The notes beneath the pieces were generated by a model. The model saw nothing but the letters and a program-made list of their open reading frames with translations, was not told where the DNA came from and made no database searches. Positions 26,231 through 34,301 of a stretch of 64,000 bases of DNA are shown one piece after another. Position 1 is the first letter of the stretch, and each line of letters starts with the position of its first letter. Origin of the DNA: Bacillus piscicola (GTDB lineage Bacteria; Bacillota; Bacilli; Bacillales; Marinococcaceae); assembly GCF_022458745.1 (NCBI RefSeq), contig NZ_JAJJJF010000002.1, forward strand, positions 372,001-436,000, read 5' to 3'. The position numbers and the translations under genes are program-made.

Positions 26231-26402
26231 CAGAAAAAATAAAAACACGTCGAATTCCCCTTCGCGAAAATATTTCGTTTAGGGTAAATAACGACGTGTT
26301 AGCCATCAGCAGGATCGCTGCTTTTTAACCAGGTAATCGTTTTCACAACAAGTAACATTAAAACCTAGACGACAGGGTCGCTGACGCAGGTCTTTCTGTT
26401 AC
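26231..26402 (-). promoter_or_regulatory. Candidate tandem riboswitch/attenuator leader of the OFA transporter gene
   Basis: On the minus strand, domain B1 (26402-26352) is closed by GUAACA/UGUUAC, contains ACCU/AGGU, and ends in CAG-CGACC-CUG. Domain B2 (26329-26298) has GUUA/UAAC enclosing AGCAG-CGAUC-CUGCU and a 3' GAUGGC bulge. A terminator follows: arms AACACGUCG (26300-26292) and CGACGUGUU (26252-26244), then a T-rich tract. The B2 outer stem shares three bases with the terminator arm. This matches the logic and core sequence of the formate dehydrogenase leader. Confidence 0.62.
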
Positions 26403-26422
26403 AAATTCGTGAACTATTTAAA

Positions 26423-26451
26423 ATCATATCTTATTTTGAAAGATTTGACAA
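26423..26451 (-). promoter_or_regulatory. Sigma-A promoter of the OFA transporter leader
   Basis: Minus-strand TTGTCA (plus 26446-26451), 17-bp spacer, TATGAT (plus 26423-26428). Transcription would start near 26416, just upstream of domain B1, giving a leader of about 230 nt. Confidence 0.82.
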
Positions 26452-26542
26452 TAACAACATCCAGTTAAAACGAAAAAGTTGTAACAGCGAATAAGGTATG
26501 TTTATATTCTATATATACAGTTTGCAGAAGGGGATGAAAATA

Positions 26543-27331
26543 ATGGAACGGAAAGCAAGCCACTATACCCCTATCATCATGTACAATGAAGGTGTTTTTC
26601 AGCAAAAAGAAGATGAAATCGCAATAGAAAAACCAATTACTATTTATGTAAATGATGAAGAGTTCGCGACCCTTGTTTGTACCCCCCTTCATATCGAGGA
26701 ATTGGTGGTCGGTTTTCTTGCTTCCGAAGGGATTATTTTTTTCGCTTCAGATATTCAGTCGCTGGAGCTTGATGAGGAACGCGGGTTTGCTTACGTGTTG
26801 CTTAACAAAACGCTGTCCACTGATCCAACCTTTTTTACTAAAAGAGTGATTGGTTCCTGTTGCGGAAAAAGCCGGCAGTTTTATTTTCAAAACGATGCCA
26901 GAACAGCAAAAACATCCACATCCCAAATGACCATCACCGCAGAACAATGCTTGTCTTTAATGGGGGAAATGCACAAAAAAAGTGAAGTCTTTTCACGAAC
27001 TGGCGGCGTGCATAATGCCGCTCTCTGTTCAGTCGATGAGATCATGCTTACCCGTTCCGATATTGGCAGACACAATGCCCTTGATAAATTGTACGGGTTT
27101 TGTCTGTATGAACGAATCAACCTCCGGGACAAAGTGTTAGTCTTCAGCGGACGCATATCATCTGAGATACTAACGAAAGCGGCAAAAATTGGCGTCGGAA
27201 TCGTTTTGTCCAAGTCAGCTCCGACAGATTTGGCTATTAAACTCGCTGAAGATCTCAATATAACAGCAGTCGGTTTTATCCGCAGTCATTCTTTTAATGT
27301 ATACAGCCATCCCTTTCGTGTTTTACTTTAA
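26543..27331 (+). CDS. fdhD: Formate dehydrogenase sulfurtransferase FdhD
   Basis: A protein of about 262 residues. FdhD hands the sulfur ligand from a cysteine desulfurase to the Mo-bisPGD cofactor of formate dehydrogenase. The sulfur-carrying loop reads GSCCGKSRQF, a CC form instead of the E. coli CGVC loop and usual in bacilli. Also visible are HIEELVVGFLASEGII, RTGGVHNAAL and RSDIGRHNALDKLYG (conserved GRHNALDK), and ISSEILTKAAKIG. ATG 26543 is chosen because AAGGGG abuts the earlier ATG 26534. It is divergent from the OFA transporter and heads a transcript with the 75-codon ORF. Confidence 0.92.
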   Translation: MERKASHYTPIIMYNEGVFQQKEDEIAIEKPITIYVNDEEFATLVCTPLHIEELVVGFLASEGIIFFASDIQSLELDEERGFAYVLLNKTLSTDPTFFTKRVIGSCCGKSRQFYFQNDARTAKTSTSQMTITAEQCLSLMGEMHKKSEVFSRTGGVHNAALCSVDEIMLTRSDIGRHNALDKLYGFCLYERINLRDKVLVFSGRISSEILTKAAKIGVGIVLSKSAPTDLAIKLAEDLNITAVGFIRSHSFNVYSHPFRVLL

Positions 27332-27349
27332 AGAAGGAGGAGAAAATCA

Positions 27350-27577
27350 ATGAGCAAATGTAATATCGATCATTCTAAAAGTTCAGTATTAGAAAAATTA
27401 GCAAGCCAAAAGGAATACTTACCGGCTGCTATCTTTACTCATTGCCAGGAGTTGCTAGAAAAAGAAGCGGATCAAGAAACGCTTAACGAACTATTTCACC
27501 TGCTTAAAAAATATGATTTAGCCGATAACAGCGAAAAACAAGAACGCAATCAGAAAATCACCGCCATTTCGGTTTAA
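27350..27577 (+). CDS. Unrecognised 75-residue protein in the formate module
   Basis: An ORF with a strong AAGGAGGAG site, 18 bases after fdhD and closed by a terminator. The product is acidic to neutral and helical, with HCQELLEKEADQETLNELFHLLKKYDLA in the middle (helix-turn-helix-like spacing but no clear DNA-binding motif) and a Cys near each of residues 4 and 32. No family recognised. Co-transcription with fdhD suggests a small accessory role in formate dehydrogenase assembly or regulation, which is inference only. Confidence 0.65.
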   Translation: MSKCNIDHSKSSVLEKLASQKEYLPAAIFTHCQELLEKEADQETLNELFHLLKKYDLADNSEKQERNQKITAISV

Positions 27578-27583
27578 ATGAAG

Positions 27584-27618
27584 AACTCCCTCTCCATTAT
27601 GATGAAGAGGGAGTTTTC
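27584..27618 (+). terminator. Intrinsic terminator between the 75-codon ORF and mobA
   Basis: Stem AACTCCCTCT/AGAGGGAGTT (27584-27593 with 27606-27615) followed by T-rich sequence. Confidence 0.85.
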
Positions 27619-27655
27619 AATTTACGATTTTTCGCTTGCAAGGAGGTCACATGAA

Positions 27656-28234
27656 ATGAAGATAACGGGTGTTGTGCTGGCGGGTGGAAAATCTTCCCGT
27701 TACGGCAAACTAAAAATGTTTGAAACGTATAAAGAGCTCCCCTTCTATGAGCACAGTGTCAATGCTTTTGATAAAGCAGGTATCCAAAACATTTATATTT
27801 CCACTAATAAGGAACTTGCACCTTCTTTTGACCAAAGGAAAGTTGGCATTCTTGTAGAAGAATGCCAGCATGAAGGGCCGTTGTACGGTCTTGCATGGGC
27901 GCTTCGTGCGCTCCAAGATCAGGCGGATTGGATTTTCTTACTTCCTTCCGACACTCCCTTTATTACATCAGAGTTTGTCAAAACGATGATATCCAACATG
28001 CTGAATCACCAACCCCCTGCTTGGGATGCATTCATACCAAAAAGTGGCACGAAACTCCAGCCTCTTCACGGCGTCTATCATACCCGAAATCTGGAGATAA
28101 TCGAGAAGCTGCTGGATCAGAACAAGCGGAGCATGTATCCGCTCATACAGTCTATCCACTATCAGGACGTATACTTTGAAGAAGATCAATCTGACTTTAC
28201 TAATATTAATTATCCGGAAGACTGGAAGTTTTGA
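27656..28234 (+). CDS. mobA: Molybdenum cofactor guanylyltransferase (MobA)
   Basis: A 192-residue nucleotidyltransferase. The N-terminal GTP loop is VVLAGGKSSRYGKLK; FLLPSDTPFIT replaces the usual CDMPF metal-binding segment, and DFTNINYPEDW is the NxNTPED-type C-terminal motif. It adds GMP to molybdopterin, giving the bis-MGD form that the nearby formate dehydrogenase needs. The frame extends to 27578 across a terminator; ATG 27656, eight bases after AAGGAGGT, is the real start. The 3' end overlaps the convergent exporter gene by 29 bases. Confidence 0.88.
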   Translation: MKITGVVLAGGKSSRYGKLKMFETYKELPFYEHSVNAFDKAGIQNIYISTNKELAPSFDQRKVGILVEECQHEGPLYGLAWALRALQDQADWIFLLPSDTPFITSEFVKTMISNMLNHQPPAWDAFIPKSGTKLQPLHGVYHTRNLEIIEKLLDQNKRSMYPLIQSIHYQDVYFEEDQSDFTNINYPEDWKF

Positions 28235-29657
28235 GTTTCGCCTTTTTTGGCGGGGCATAATTCTGCTTAATAAAGAACGATAACACAAACCCAATTACGC
28301 CGAATACAAGGGCTGCCCAGAAGGACATATTTACTCCGTGAATGGCACCCTGCGCCACATTTTCGGCAGCTTCCGGCTTGATCGCCATTGTTGTCATCAC
28401 GGTAACAAGTAGTGCTGTGCCGATCGAACCAGACACTTGCCGCAATGTGTTATTTACAGCCGTTCCGTGCGGGATCAAGTTTTTCGGCAGCGCGTTTAAC
28501 CCTGCAGTCGTAATCGGCATCATCACCATAGCAGTACCGACCATACGCAGTAAATAAATGATGGTTAAAAAAACAAACGATGTGTCAGTTGAAAGCCCCG
28601 TATACGCAAGGTTCGTAATGCTCATTAACCCCAGCCCGGTTAAAGCAAGCCATTTTGCTCCGATTTTATCAAAGATTCTCCCGGTAACCGGCGACATAAT
28701 TCCCATTAACAACGCGCCGGGAAGCATCATCAACCCTGATTGAGTAGCACTGAAATGCCGCATATCCTGCATATAAATCGGCATGATCGTTGCGCCTCCG
28801 ATCATTGTCATAAAAACGAGCATACCGATGATCGTGCACAATGTAAAACCGGTGTACTTTAACACCCGCAACTCTAGCATTGGCTGTTTCAACTTCAGCT
28901 GGCGCAGCGAGAAAAAGAGTAAGCTGATTAAACCTACAGCCATCGTAATCATGACAGTATTACTAGTCCAACCCATTCCGCCGGCACTGCTAAATCCATA
29001 TAGAACGCCGCCAAAGCCTAGTGTTGACAAAATAATGGACAGAACGTCCACCTTCGGATATTTTAACTCAGTTACATTTTTTAGGACAAAATAAGCAAAA
29101 ATAATATCGATCACAGCAATTGGAAGCACCACATAAAATAATACTTTCCAGTGGTAATGATCTACCAAATAACCAGAAAGAGTCGGGCCGATAGCGGGCG
29201 CAAATGAAATGACAAGCCCCATAAACCCCATCGCCTGACCTCGTTTTTCTATCGGGAAAACAAGTAGTACGATTGTTTGCATCAGAGGCATCATTACCCC
29301 CGCCCCTGCAGCTTGCACAATTCTCCCCACCATTAAGATAGAAAAGGAAGGGGAAACCGCGCAAATAAGCGTTCCTACTGCAAACAAACTAATGGCGCTG
29401 ATATAAAGCTTTCTGGTCGTAAACGACTCCACTAGAAATGCAGTGATCGGGATCATAATCCCGTTAACTAGCATAAAAATGGTCGTCAGCCACTGAGCTG
29501 TATTCGCGCTAATGTGCAAGTCTTCCATAATCGGCGGGATCGCGGTCGCAAGTAAAGTCTGGTTTAAAATAGCGACAAACGCACCGACCAATAGAACCGC
29601 CATAAGTGGTATTTTCTTAATATCTCCGTTTGGTGATTCTATATTTGGGTTCCCCAT
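28206..29657 (-). CDS. DHA2-family multidrug exporter (EmrB/QacA/LmrB type)
   Basis: A 483-residue MFS protein with about fourteen hydrophobic segments. Motifs of DHA2 exporters are present: LNQTLLATAIPPIMEDL in helix 1 (D1-type), GRIVQAAGAGVMMPLMQ (antiporter motif region), SFAPAIGPTLSGYLVD (motif C) and NNTLRQVSGSIGTALL near the end. It would export drugs or lipophilic compounds in exchange for protons. It follows a TetR-type regulator by one base, the usual repressor-exporter operon. It is closest in type to LmrB/MdrB proteins, but the substrate is unknown. Confidence 0.87.
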   Translation of the reverse strand: MGNPNIESPNGDIKKIPLMAVLLVGAFVAILNQTLLATAIPPIMEDLHISANTAQWLTTIFMLVNGIMIPITAFLVESFTTRKLYISAISLFAVGTLICAVSPSFSILMVGRIVQAAGAGVMMPLMQTIVLLVFPIEKRGQAMGFMGLVISFAPAIGPTLSGYLVDHYHWKVLFYVVLPIAVIDIIFAYFVLKNVTELKYPKVDVLSIILSTLGFGGVLYGFSSAGGMGWTSNTVMITMAVGLISLLFFSLRQLKLKQPMLELRVLKYTGFTLCTIIGMLVFMTMIGGATIMPIYMQDMRHFSATQSGLMMLPGALLMGIMSPVTGRIFDKIGAKWLALTGLGLMSITNLAYTGLSTDTSFVFLTIIYLLRMVGTAMVMMPITTAGLNALPKNLIPHGTAVNNTLRQVSGSIGTALLVTVMTTMAIKPEAAENVAQGAIHGVNMSFWAALVFGVIGFVLSFFIKQNYAPPKKAKLKTSSLPDN

Positions 29658-29658
29658 T

Positions 29659-30570
29659 TTATACGCCTTCTTTTCTTAATATTGTTGGATACACATGCTC
29701 TTCAGCAAAACTTTCCAGCATCGCAAGACTGTCATCAAGAATAATACTTTCTTTTAAGAACGCGATTAGCGATTTCAAAAGAAATGGCCGGGGGGCTTCG
29801 CTTGCCAATTCTTCCTCGAGCATCTTGACAGTATCCATCGCTTCGTTTTTGGATTCCGTGCTGAGTGGCTGCCTCTGTATCTCAGCTTTCACATGGAGCA
29901 GCCAGTCATGACGTTCCTCTTCTTTTGTTTTCGGGACAGTGTTCTCAGCGAAACGTTCATAGTCTTCCATCATATCTGCAGGCAGCAATGGGTCGAACTT
30001 ATCAACATGATGAGCCAACAAATCCAAACGAGAAACAATGATATTTGCCGCCCGCTCTGTATCACATGGTTTATTGTTTTCACGCAGCAGCATCACATAT
30101 TCCTTCATCATTCCTTGTGACATCAACACAAGATCCCATACATGGGCAGAAATCGTTTCACCATACACATTTAAAAGCCAATCTTTGTTCCAGCTAATCA
30201 TCGTTGCCTTTGTTTTCTTCATAAGGGTGACAAATTTATTATTTTCTTGGGCAGGAACTACTTTTTGCAGCAACAAAAAAAGTTCCCGGTTTTTATTAAA
30301 TCTCTCCAACCCTATCGTAATAAATTGAACCAGTTTCTCTTTTGACGATAATGAGTTGTTTCTTTTTATTTGTTGTACCCGTATAAGCATCTGGTTATGG
30401 TTATAGCGGAATACTTCAATTAATAAGTCCTCTTTTGATTTAAAGTATTTATAAAAGCTTCCTTTCGAAATGCCGCAATAGGTCGCTATGTCCTGAACGG
30501 ATGTAGAGAAATATCCTTTTTCAGAAAAAAGTTTCAGCGCAGCTAAAATAATACTTTCCTGTTTCTCCAT
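29659..30570 (-). CDS. TetR-family transcriptional repressor
   Basis: About 303 residues, long for the family. The N-terminal helix-turn-helix is IILAALKLFSEKGYFSTSVQ, DIATYCGISKGSFYKYFKSK (TetR signature with KGSFYKYF). The C-terminal ~230 residues form a large ligand-binding/dimer region, longer than the usual ~140. The frame runs on to 30687, but the promoter (30641-30669) lies inside that stretch, so translation most likely starts at ATG 30570 with GAGGGA ten bases upstream. A TetR-type operator lies between the start of transcription and this ATG. The gene and the exporter behind it are probably self-repressed. Confidence 0.85.
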   Translation of the reverse strand: MEKQESIILAALKLFSEKGYFSTSVQDIATYCGISKGSFYKYFKSKEDLLIEVFRYNHNQMLIRVQQIKRNNSLSSKEKLVQFITIGLERFNKNRELFLLLQKVVPAQENNKFVTLMKKTKATMISWNKDWLLNVYGETISAHVWDLVLMSQGMMKEYVMLLRENNKPCDTERAANIIVSRLDLLAHHVDKFDPLLPADMMEDYERFAENTVPKTKEEERHDWLLHVKAEIQRQPLSTESKNEAMDTVKMLEEELASEAPRPFLLKSLIAFLKESIILDDSLAMLESFAEEHVYPTILRKEGV

Positions 30571-30593
30571 GGCCGTTTTATCCCTCGCTATCC

Positions 30594-30609
30594 ATGACCA
30601 TTTAGTCAT
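30594..30609 (-). promoter_or_regulatory. Operator of the TetR regulator
   Basis: ATGACCATTTAGTCAT: arms ATGAC/GTCAT with near-palindromic centre, of the TGAC..GTCA type bound by many TetR proteins. It lies about 25 bases downstream of the predicted transcription start and 24 bases upstream of the ATG. Confidence 0.65.
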
Positions 30610-30640
30610 TACAGAACCGTTCGGTTTTTTCACTTTATCT

Positions 30641-30669
30641 ATTCTATATAGTACCTCCCTATTTGTCAA
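30641..30669 (-). promoter_or_regulatory. Sigma-A promoter of the TetR-exporter operon
   Basis: Minus-strand TTGACA (plus 30664-30669), 17-bp spacer, TAGAAT (plus 30641-30646). The -35 is a perfect match. Confidence 0.85.
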
Positions 30670-30764
30670 AGTATTAATTTGCTTCATTATTTATAGAGAA
30701 TCCTTCGTTCTTATCGTGCGAATATGATATGATGACGATAGCTTACTGAAAAGGATGAATGTAC

Positions 30765-32366
30765 ATGATTACTTGCCAAAACGTGGGGCTTCGATACGGT
30801 GATAAAAAACTGTTTGAAGACGTTAATATTAAATTCACCCCCGGCAACTGTTACGGTTTAATCGGCGCAAACGGTGCGGGGAAATCTACTTTTTTAAAAA
30901 TCTTATCCGGAGAAACCGAATCACAAACCGGAAATATCCATATTGAAAAAGGACGGCGGCTCGCCGTTTTAAAGCAGGATCATTTTGCGTATGAAGAAGA
31001 ACGTGTTCTTGATGTTGTCATGATGGGATATGCCCGCTTGTATGAGGTTATGAAAGAAAAAGACGCCATTTATATGAAACCTGATTTTTCCGATGAAGAC
31101 GGCATCAAAGCGGCTGAGCTCGAGGGTGAGTTCGCAGAGATGAACGGGTATGAAGCAGAGACGGAAGCCGCCCAGCTCTTACAAGGTCTCGGCATCGCTG
31201 AAGAACATCACGAGAAGAAGATGGCAGAGCTAACAGGTTCAGGCAAGGTCAAAGTGCTGCTTGCGCAAGCCTTATTCGGTTCTCCTGATATTCTGTTGAT
31301 GGATGAGCCGACCAACCACCTTGATATTGAAGCTGTCCAGTGGCTGGAAGAGTTTTTAATTAACTTTGAGAATACGGTTATCGTCGTTTCGCACGACCGT
31401 CATTTTCTTAACCAAGTATGTACGCATATTGCCGATCTTGATTATGGCAAGATTGAACTTTATGTCGGAAATTATGACTTCTGGTATGAATCAAGCCAGC
31501 TTGCTCAGAAAATGGCTAAAGAATCCAACCGTAAAAAAGAAGAGAAAATTAAAGAGCTGAAAGATTTCATTGCCCGTTTTAGTGCAAATGCCTCCAAGTC
31601 GAAGCAAGCCACTTCGCGTAAAAAAACGTTGGAGAAAATTTCACTTGACGATATAAAGCCGTCTTCCCGACGCTATCCTTTCGTGCAATTTAAACCGGAT
31701 CGGGAGCTTGGTAAAGATTTATTGACAGTGGAAGGTTTAACAAAAACGATAGACGGGGTAAAAGTGCTTGATAATGTCAGTTTCACATTAAACAGCGGCG
31801 AAAAAGCAGCATTTGTCGGAGATCAGGAAGTCGCGAAGACGACACTTTTTCAAATCTTAAGCGGAGAAATAGAGCCCGATAGCGGTTCTTATAAATGGGG
31901 ATTGACTACTTCCCAATCTTATTTTCCAAAAGACAATTCCCGTTACTTTGAAGGTGTCGATTTAAATCTCCTGGAATGGCTGCGTCAGTACTCTCCGGAG
32001 GACCAGACAGATACGTTTATCCGCGGTTTCCTCGGCCGGATGCTGTTCTCTGGTGACTCTGTATTTAAAAAAGCAAGTGTATTGTCCGGCGGTGAGAAGG
32101 TTCGCTGCATGCTTTCCAAAATGATGTTAAGTGGTGCAAACGTTCTTATTCTTGACGAACCGACCAACCATCTCGATTTGGAATCTATCACTGCATTGAA
32201 TAACGGCTTAATTGATTTCAATGGTTCTATCTTATTTTCATCGCATGACCACGAGTTCATTCAAACAATCGCGAACCGGATTATGGAATTCACTCCTGAC
32301 GGTCTAATAGATAAACAGATGGCATATGATGAATATATTCAGGAATACAAACTTCAAAAGCAATAA
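30765..32366 (+). CDS. ABC-F ribosome-associated ATPase (YkpA/YbiT-like)
   Basis: Two ABC domains in one 533-residue chain without membrane segments. NBD1: Walker A GANGAGKST, signature LTGSGKVKV (degenerate), Walker B ILLMDEPTNHLD, switch VVSHDRHF. A charged interdomain linker (about 235-310) would reach toward the peptidyl-transferase centre. NBD2: Walker A is GDQEVAKTT, lacking the usual glycines, yet signature LSGGEKVRC and ILDEPTNHLD are intact. Switch 2 is SSHDHEF. ABC-F proteins act on the ribosome in translation quality control or antibiotic protection; no transporter partner is nearby. ATG 30765 is better spaced from AAAGGA than ATG 30759. Confidence 0.88.
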   Translation: MITCQNVGLRYGDKKLFEDVNIKFTPGNCYGLIGANGAGKSTFLKILSGETESQTGNIHIEKGRRLAVLKQDHFAYEEERVLDVVMMGYARLYEVMKEKDAIYMKPDFSDEDGIKAAELEGEFAEMNGYEAETEAAQLLQGLGIAEEHHEKKMAELTGSGKVKVLLAQALFGSPDILLMDEPTNHLDIEAVQWLEEFLINFENTVIVVSHDRHFLNQVCTHIADLDYGKIELYVGNYDFWYESSQLAQKMAKESNRKKEEKIKELKDFIARFSANASKSKQATSRKKTLEKISLDDIKPSSRRYPFVQFKPDRELGKDLLTVEGLTKTIDGVKVLDNVSFTLNSGEKAAFVGDQEVAKTTLFQILSGEIEPDSGSYKWGLTTSQSYFPKDNSRYFEGVDLNLLEWLRQYSPEDQTDTFIRGFLGRMLFSGDSVFKKASVLSGGEKVRCMLSKMMLSGANVLILDEPTNHLDLESITALNNGLIDFNGSILFSSHDHEFIQTIANRIMEFTPDGLIDKQMAYDEYIQEYKLQKQ

Positions 32367-32371
32367 AAGAT

Positions 32372-32403
32372 AGGAGCTGTCCTTCACATACGGGACAGCT
32401 CCT
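32372..32403. terminator. Bidirectional terminator
   Basis: Perfect stem AGGAGCTGTCC/GGACAGCTCCT between the convergent ABC-F and protease genes; short T-tract (TTTA) on the plus side. Confidence 0.82.
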
Positions 32404-33246
32404 TTATTCATCCGGCAACTCTTCTTCTAAAAATTGGTTCACTTCTGCTAATGGTACTGCGAGTCCAATGGATTCTTGACGATTTGGGCGGGCAAGTTTT
32501 CTCTTGGCATAGACGACGCCAATCACCTTCCCTTGTTCTGAAATGACCGGACTCCCACTATTCCCTCGATAAATCGGCGCAGAAATCCCTAAAGCCCTTC
32601 CGTTAGTTAATTGCTTTTTTAATACCGTGCCTTCATTGGCAATCTTTGTAAAAGAGAGTGGGTTACCTATGACATAGATATGCTCTCCCGCTTCGCTCGC
32701 TTTCTCTTCTATAGGTAGATAAGGATAAGGTTGATCTCCTTCTACTTTCACAAGTGCAAGGTCTTGGTCAGCATTACTGGCAAGCACTTCTCCTTTCAAT
32801 ACATCCCCTTTCTCGGTAGTAACACCTATTGAATAATGATCTTCAATGACGTGATGATTTGTCAGTAGATACCCTTCTTTATTAATAAAAAAGCCGGTTC
32901 CCTTTGAGCTACCCTCTGGTCCTTCTCCACTAATCGTTACTACCGCCTCTTTCCATTGTTGAATGGTCTCATTTTGCGACAAGCGGTACGAAGTCTGCAA
33001 AAATTCTAAAGCATCAAGACGAAACGTATCAAATAACATAGACGCTGCCTGAAATACCATGATTAACGAAATAAAAACAGCAATGATCCGGATGCTCCAA
33101 CGGGGTTTTTTCCTTTTTGTTTCCTTCTTCTTTGATTTATCGCCATCTTCAGCGGCCTCTTCTGCTACTAACTCCTGAAATTCTTCATAGGAAAGATCTT
33201 CGTATTGTTCATCATATAAATGATCTGTTCTATTTTTATCTGTCAT
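32404..33246 (-). CDS. Membrane-anchored trypsin-like serine protease (S1C, no PDZ)
   Basis: A 280-residue protein: an acidic cytoplasmic N-terminus, a basic stretch (KKKETKRKKPRW), one transmembrane helix (about 52-70) and an external protease domain. The catalytic triad is visible as His in LLTNHHVIED, Asp in NADQDLALVKV and Ser in YRGNSGSPVIS. It lacks the PDZ domain of HtrA, so it resembles the short HtrA-like proteins of bacilli. A role in surface protein quality control is likely. Confidence 0.86.
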   Translation of the reverse strand: MTDKNRTDHLYDEQYEDLSYEEFQELVAEEAAEDGDKSKKKETKRKKPRWSIRIIAVFISLIMVFQAASMLFDTFRLDALEFLQTSYRLSQNETIQQWKEAVVTISGEGPEGSSKGTGFFINKEGYLLTNHHVIEDHYSIGVTTEKGDVLKGEVLASNADQDLALVKVEGDQPYPYLPIEEKASEAGEHIYVIGNPLSFTKIANEGTVLKKQLTNGRALGISAPIYRGNSGSPVISEQGKVIGVVYAKRKLARPNRQESIGLAVPLAEVNQFLEEELPDE

Positions 33247-33555
33247 GCCGGATAGCTCCTTTACCTAAGGTGACTCCCTTCTATACTATACTACAGCTGA
33301 TTATTTTCTTGTTATATTTTATCAACTATATAAATATAACAATTGTACAGCAAACGTTTTTCGCGCTTTATCGTTCCATTCCAAACAGCAGCAAGTAGTG
33401 TCCTTCTCCAGTGAACACCATTTTTTCTGTTTCGGTGAGTCGACTATAACAGAGAGCTCCAAAATAAAAAAAGCCCTGAAAACTACATTTCAGAACTTTT
33501 TTCCTTATATATTTACTATTTTCTCAATTAATAAGAGCAAATAACCCTGCCCCTG
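33247..33555. other. 309-bp intergenic region with one terminator
   Basis: AT-rich spacer between two minus-strand genes. The only structured element I see is a terminator for the gene ending at 33556 (CTGAAA/TTTCAG at 33476-33493, extended by CTT/AAG and a T-run on the minus strand). The rest should hold the protease promoter; no clear -35/-10 pair was picked. Confidence 0.55.
33465..33500 (-). terminator. Intrinsic terminator
   Basis: Minus-strand stem CTGAAA/TTTCAG within an AAAAAAG..CTTTTTTT frame. Confidence 0.75.
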
Positions 33556-34044
33556 TCATTCGATACTTAATCTTAAGTCCGGTAAATGGTTTAAAATAAA
33601 TTGCGCCTTATCGACGTCTGAATATACATTGAACTGGCGGTAATAGGTGAGAGCTTTATCAAAATGAACCGGCATGCTCTGGTACACATCAAGCACACGG
33701 TCAAACGCATTATAAGCAAGCATTAAGGCAGACACCAATTCCGTAAAGGGAACAATATACGAATCGGAATCGTATTGCGGGGCTGTGCAAAGCGTCATTT
33801 GCTCTATCTGCTCATCGAAAAAAGCTGCAGCTTCTTCAATATACGGACGATAAAGCGGATGCATGTTTTTAGCTTCATTATTAAAAAACGAGCGCCATTC
33901 ACGGCAAAAGCTAATAAAGTATGGCAAATCTTTTTTTAGAACGTTAACGTCAAAGCCTGCTTGCCGAATACGATCCATACTAATCGGTTCCATTTTTCGG
34001 TGATTCGAACCCAAATAGTAAAATTTACGACGATACGCCTTCAT
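33556..34044 (-). CDS. Unrecognised soluble protein, about 162 residues
   Basis: No family recognised. The N-terminus is basic and aromatic (MKAYRRKFYYLGSNHRK); the rest is helical with acidic patches (YIEEAAAFFDEQIEQM) and an aromatic/Asp segment near VYSDVDKAQF. No signal peptide, membrane segment or metal motif. The start at 34044 (GGGGTG upstream) is preferred to an ATG nine codons earlier that has no ribosome site. It has its own terminator and no apparent operon partners. Confidence 0.6.
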   Translation of the reverse strand: MKAYRRKFYYLGSNHRKMEPISMDRIRQAGFDVNVLKKDLPYFISFCREWRSFFNNEAKNMHPLYRPYIEEAAAFFDEQIEQMTLCTAPQYDSDSYIVPFTELVSALMLAYNAFDRVLDVYQSMPVHFDKALTYYRQFNVYSDVDKAQFILNHLPDLRLSIE

Positions 34045-34301
34045 ACCGCACCCCGTCTTTCCTTTTTTCATGTTTTAGATAGTGTATCATAAGAAAGCAC
34101 AAACGCAAATGCTAATTCCCTTTTACGCATTCATTCCGCAGTAGCGGACACCATTTCGCCCAAAACTCTTTTCACAAAAAAGATCAAAGCTACTATTACT
34201 TGTCTATGTGTAAAATAGGACAAGTATACGCATTCTTTCTTTTTACTACTTCGTTTTGTTTTCCATCTTCCCTTTTGTTGAAAATTCCAAACAGAAAAAA
34301 A

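Noticed and set aside
26298-26402. ANTAR-protein target (paired hexaloop hairpins)
   Set aside because: The loops have five bases (CGAUC/CGACC) and lack the A1/G4 hexaloop pattern.
27578-27655. N-terminal extension of MobA
   Set aside because: These codons contain the terminator of the preceding gene; the ribosome site and family N-terminus point to 27656.
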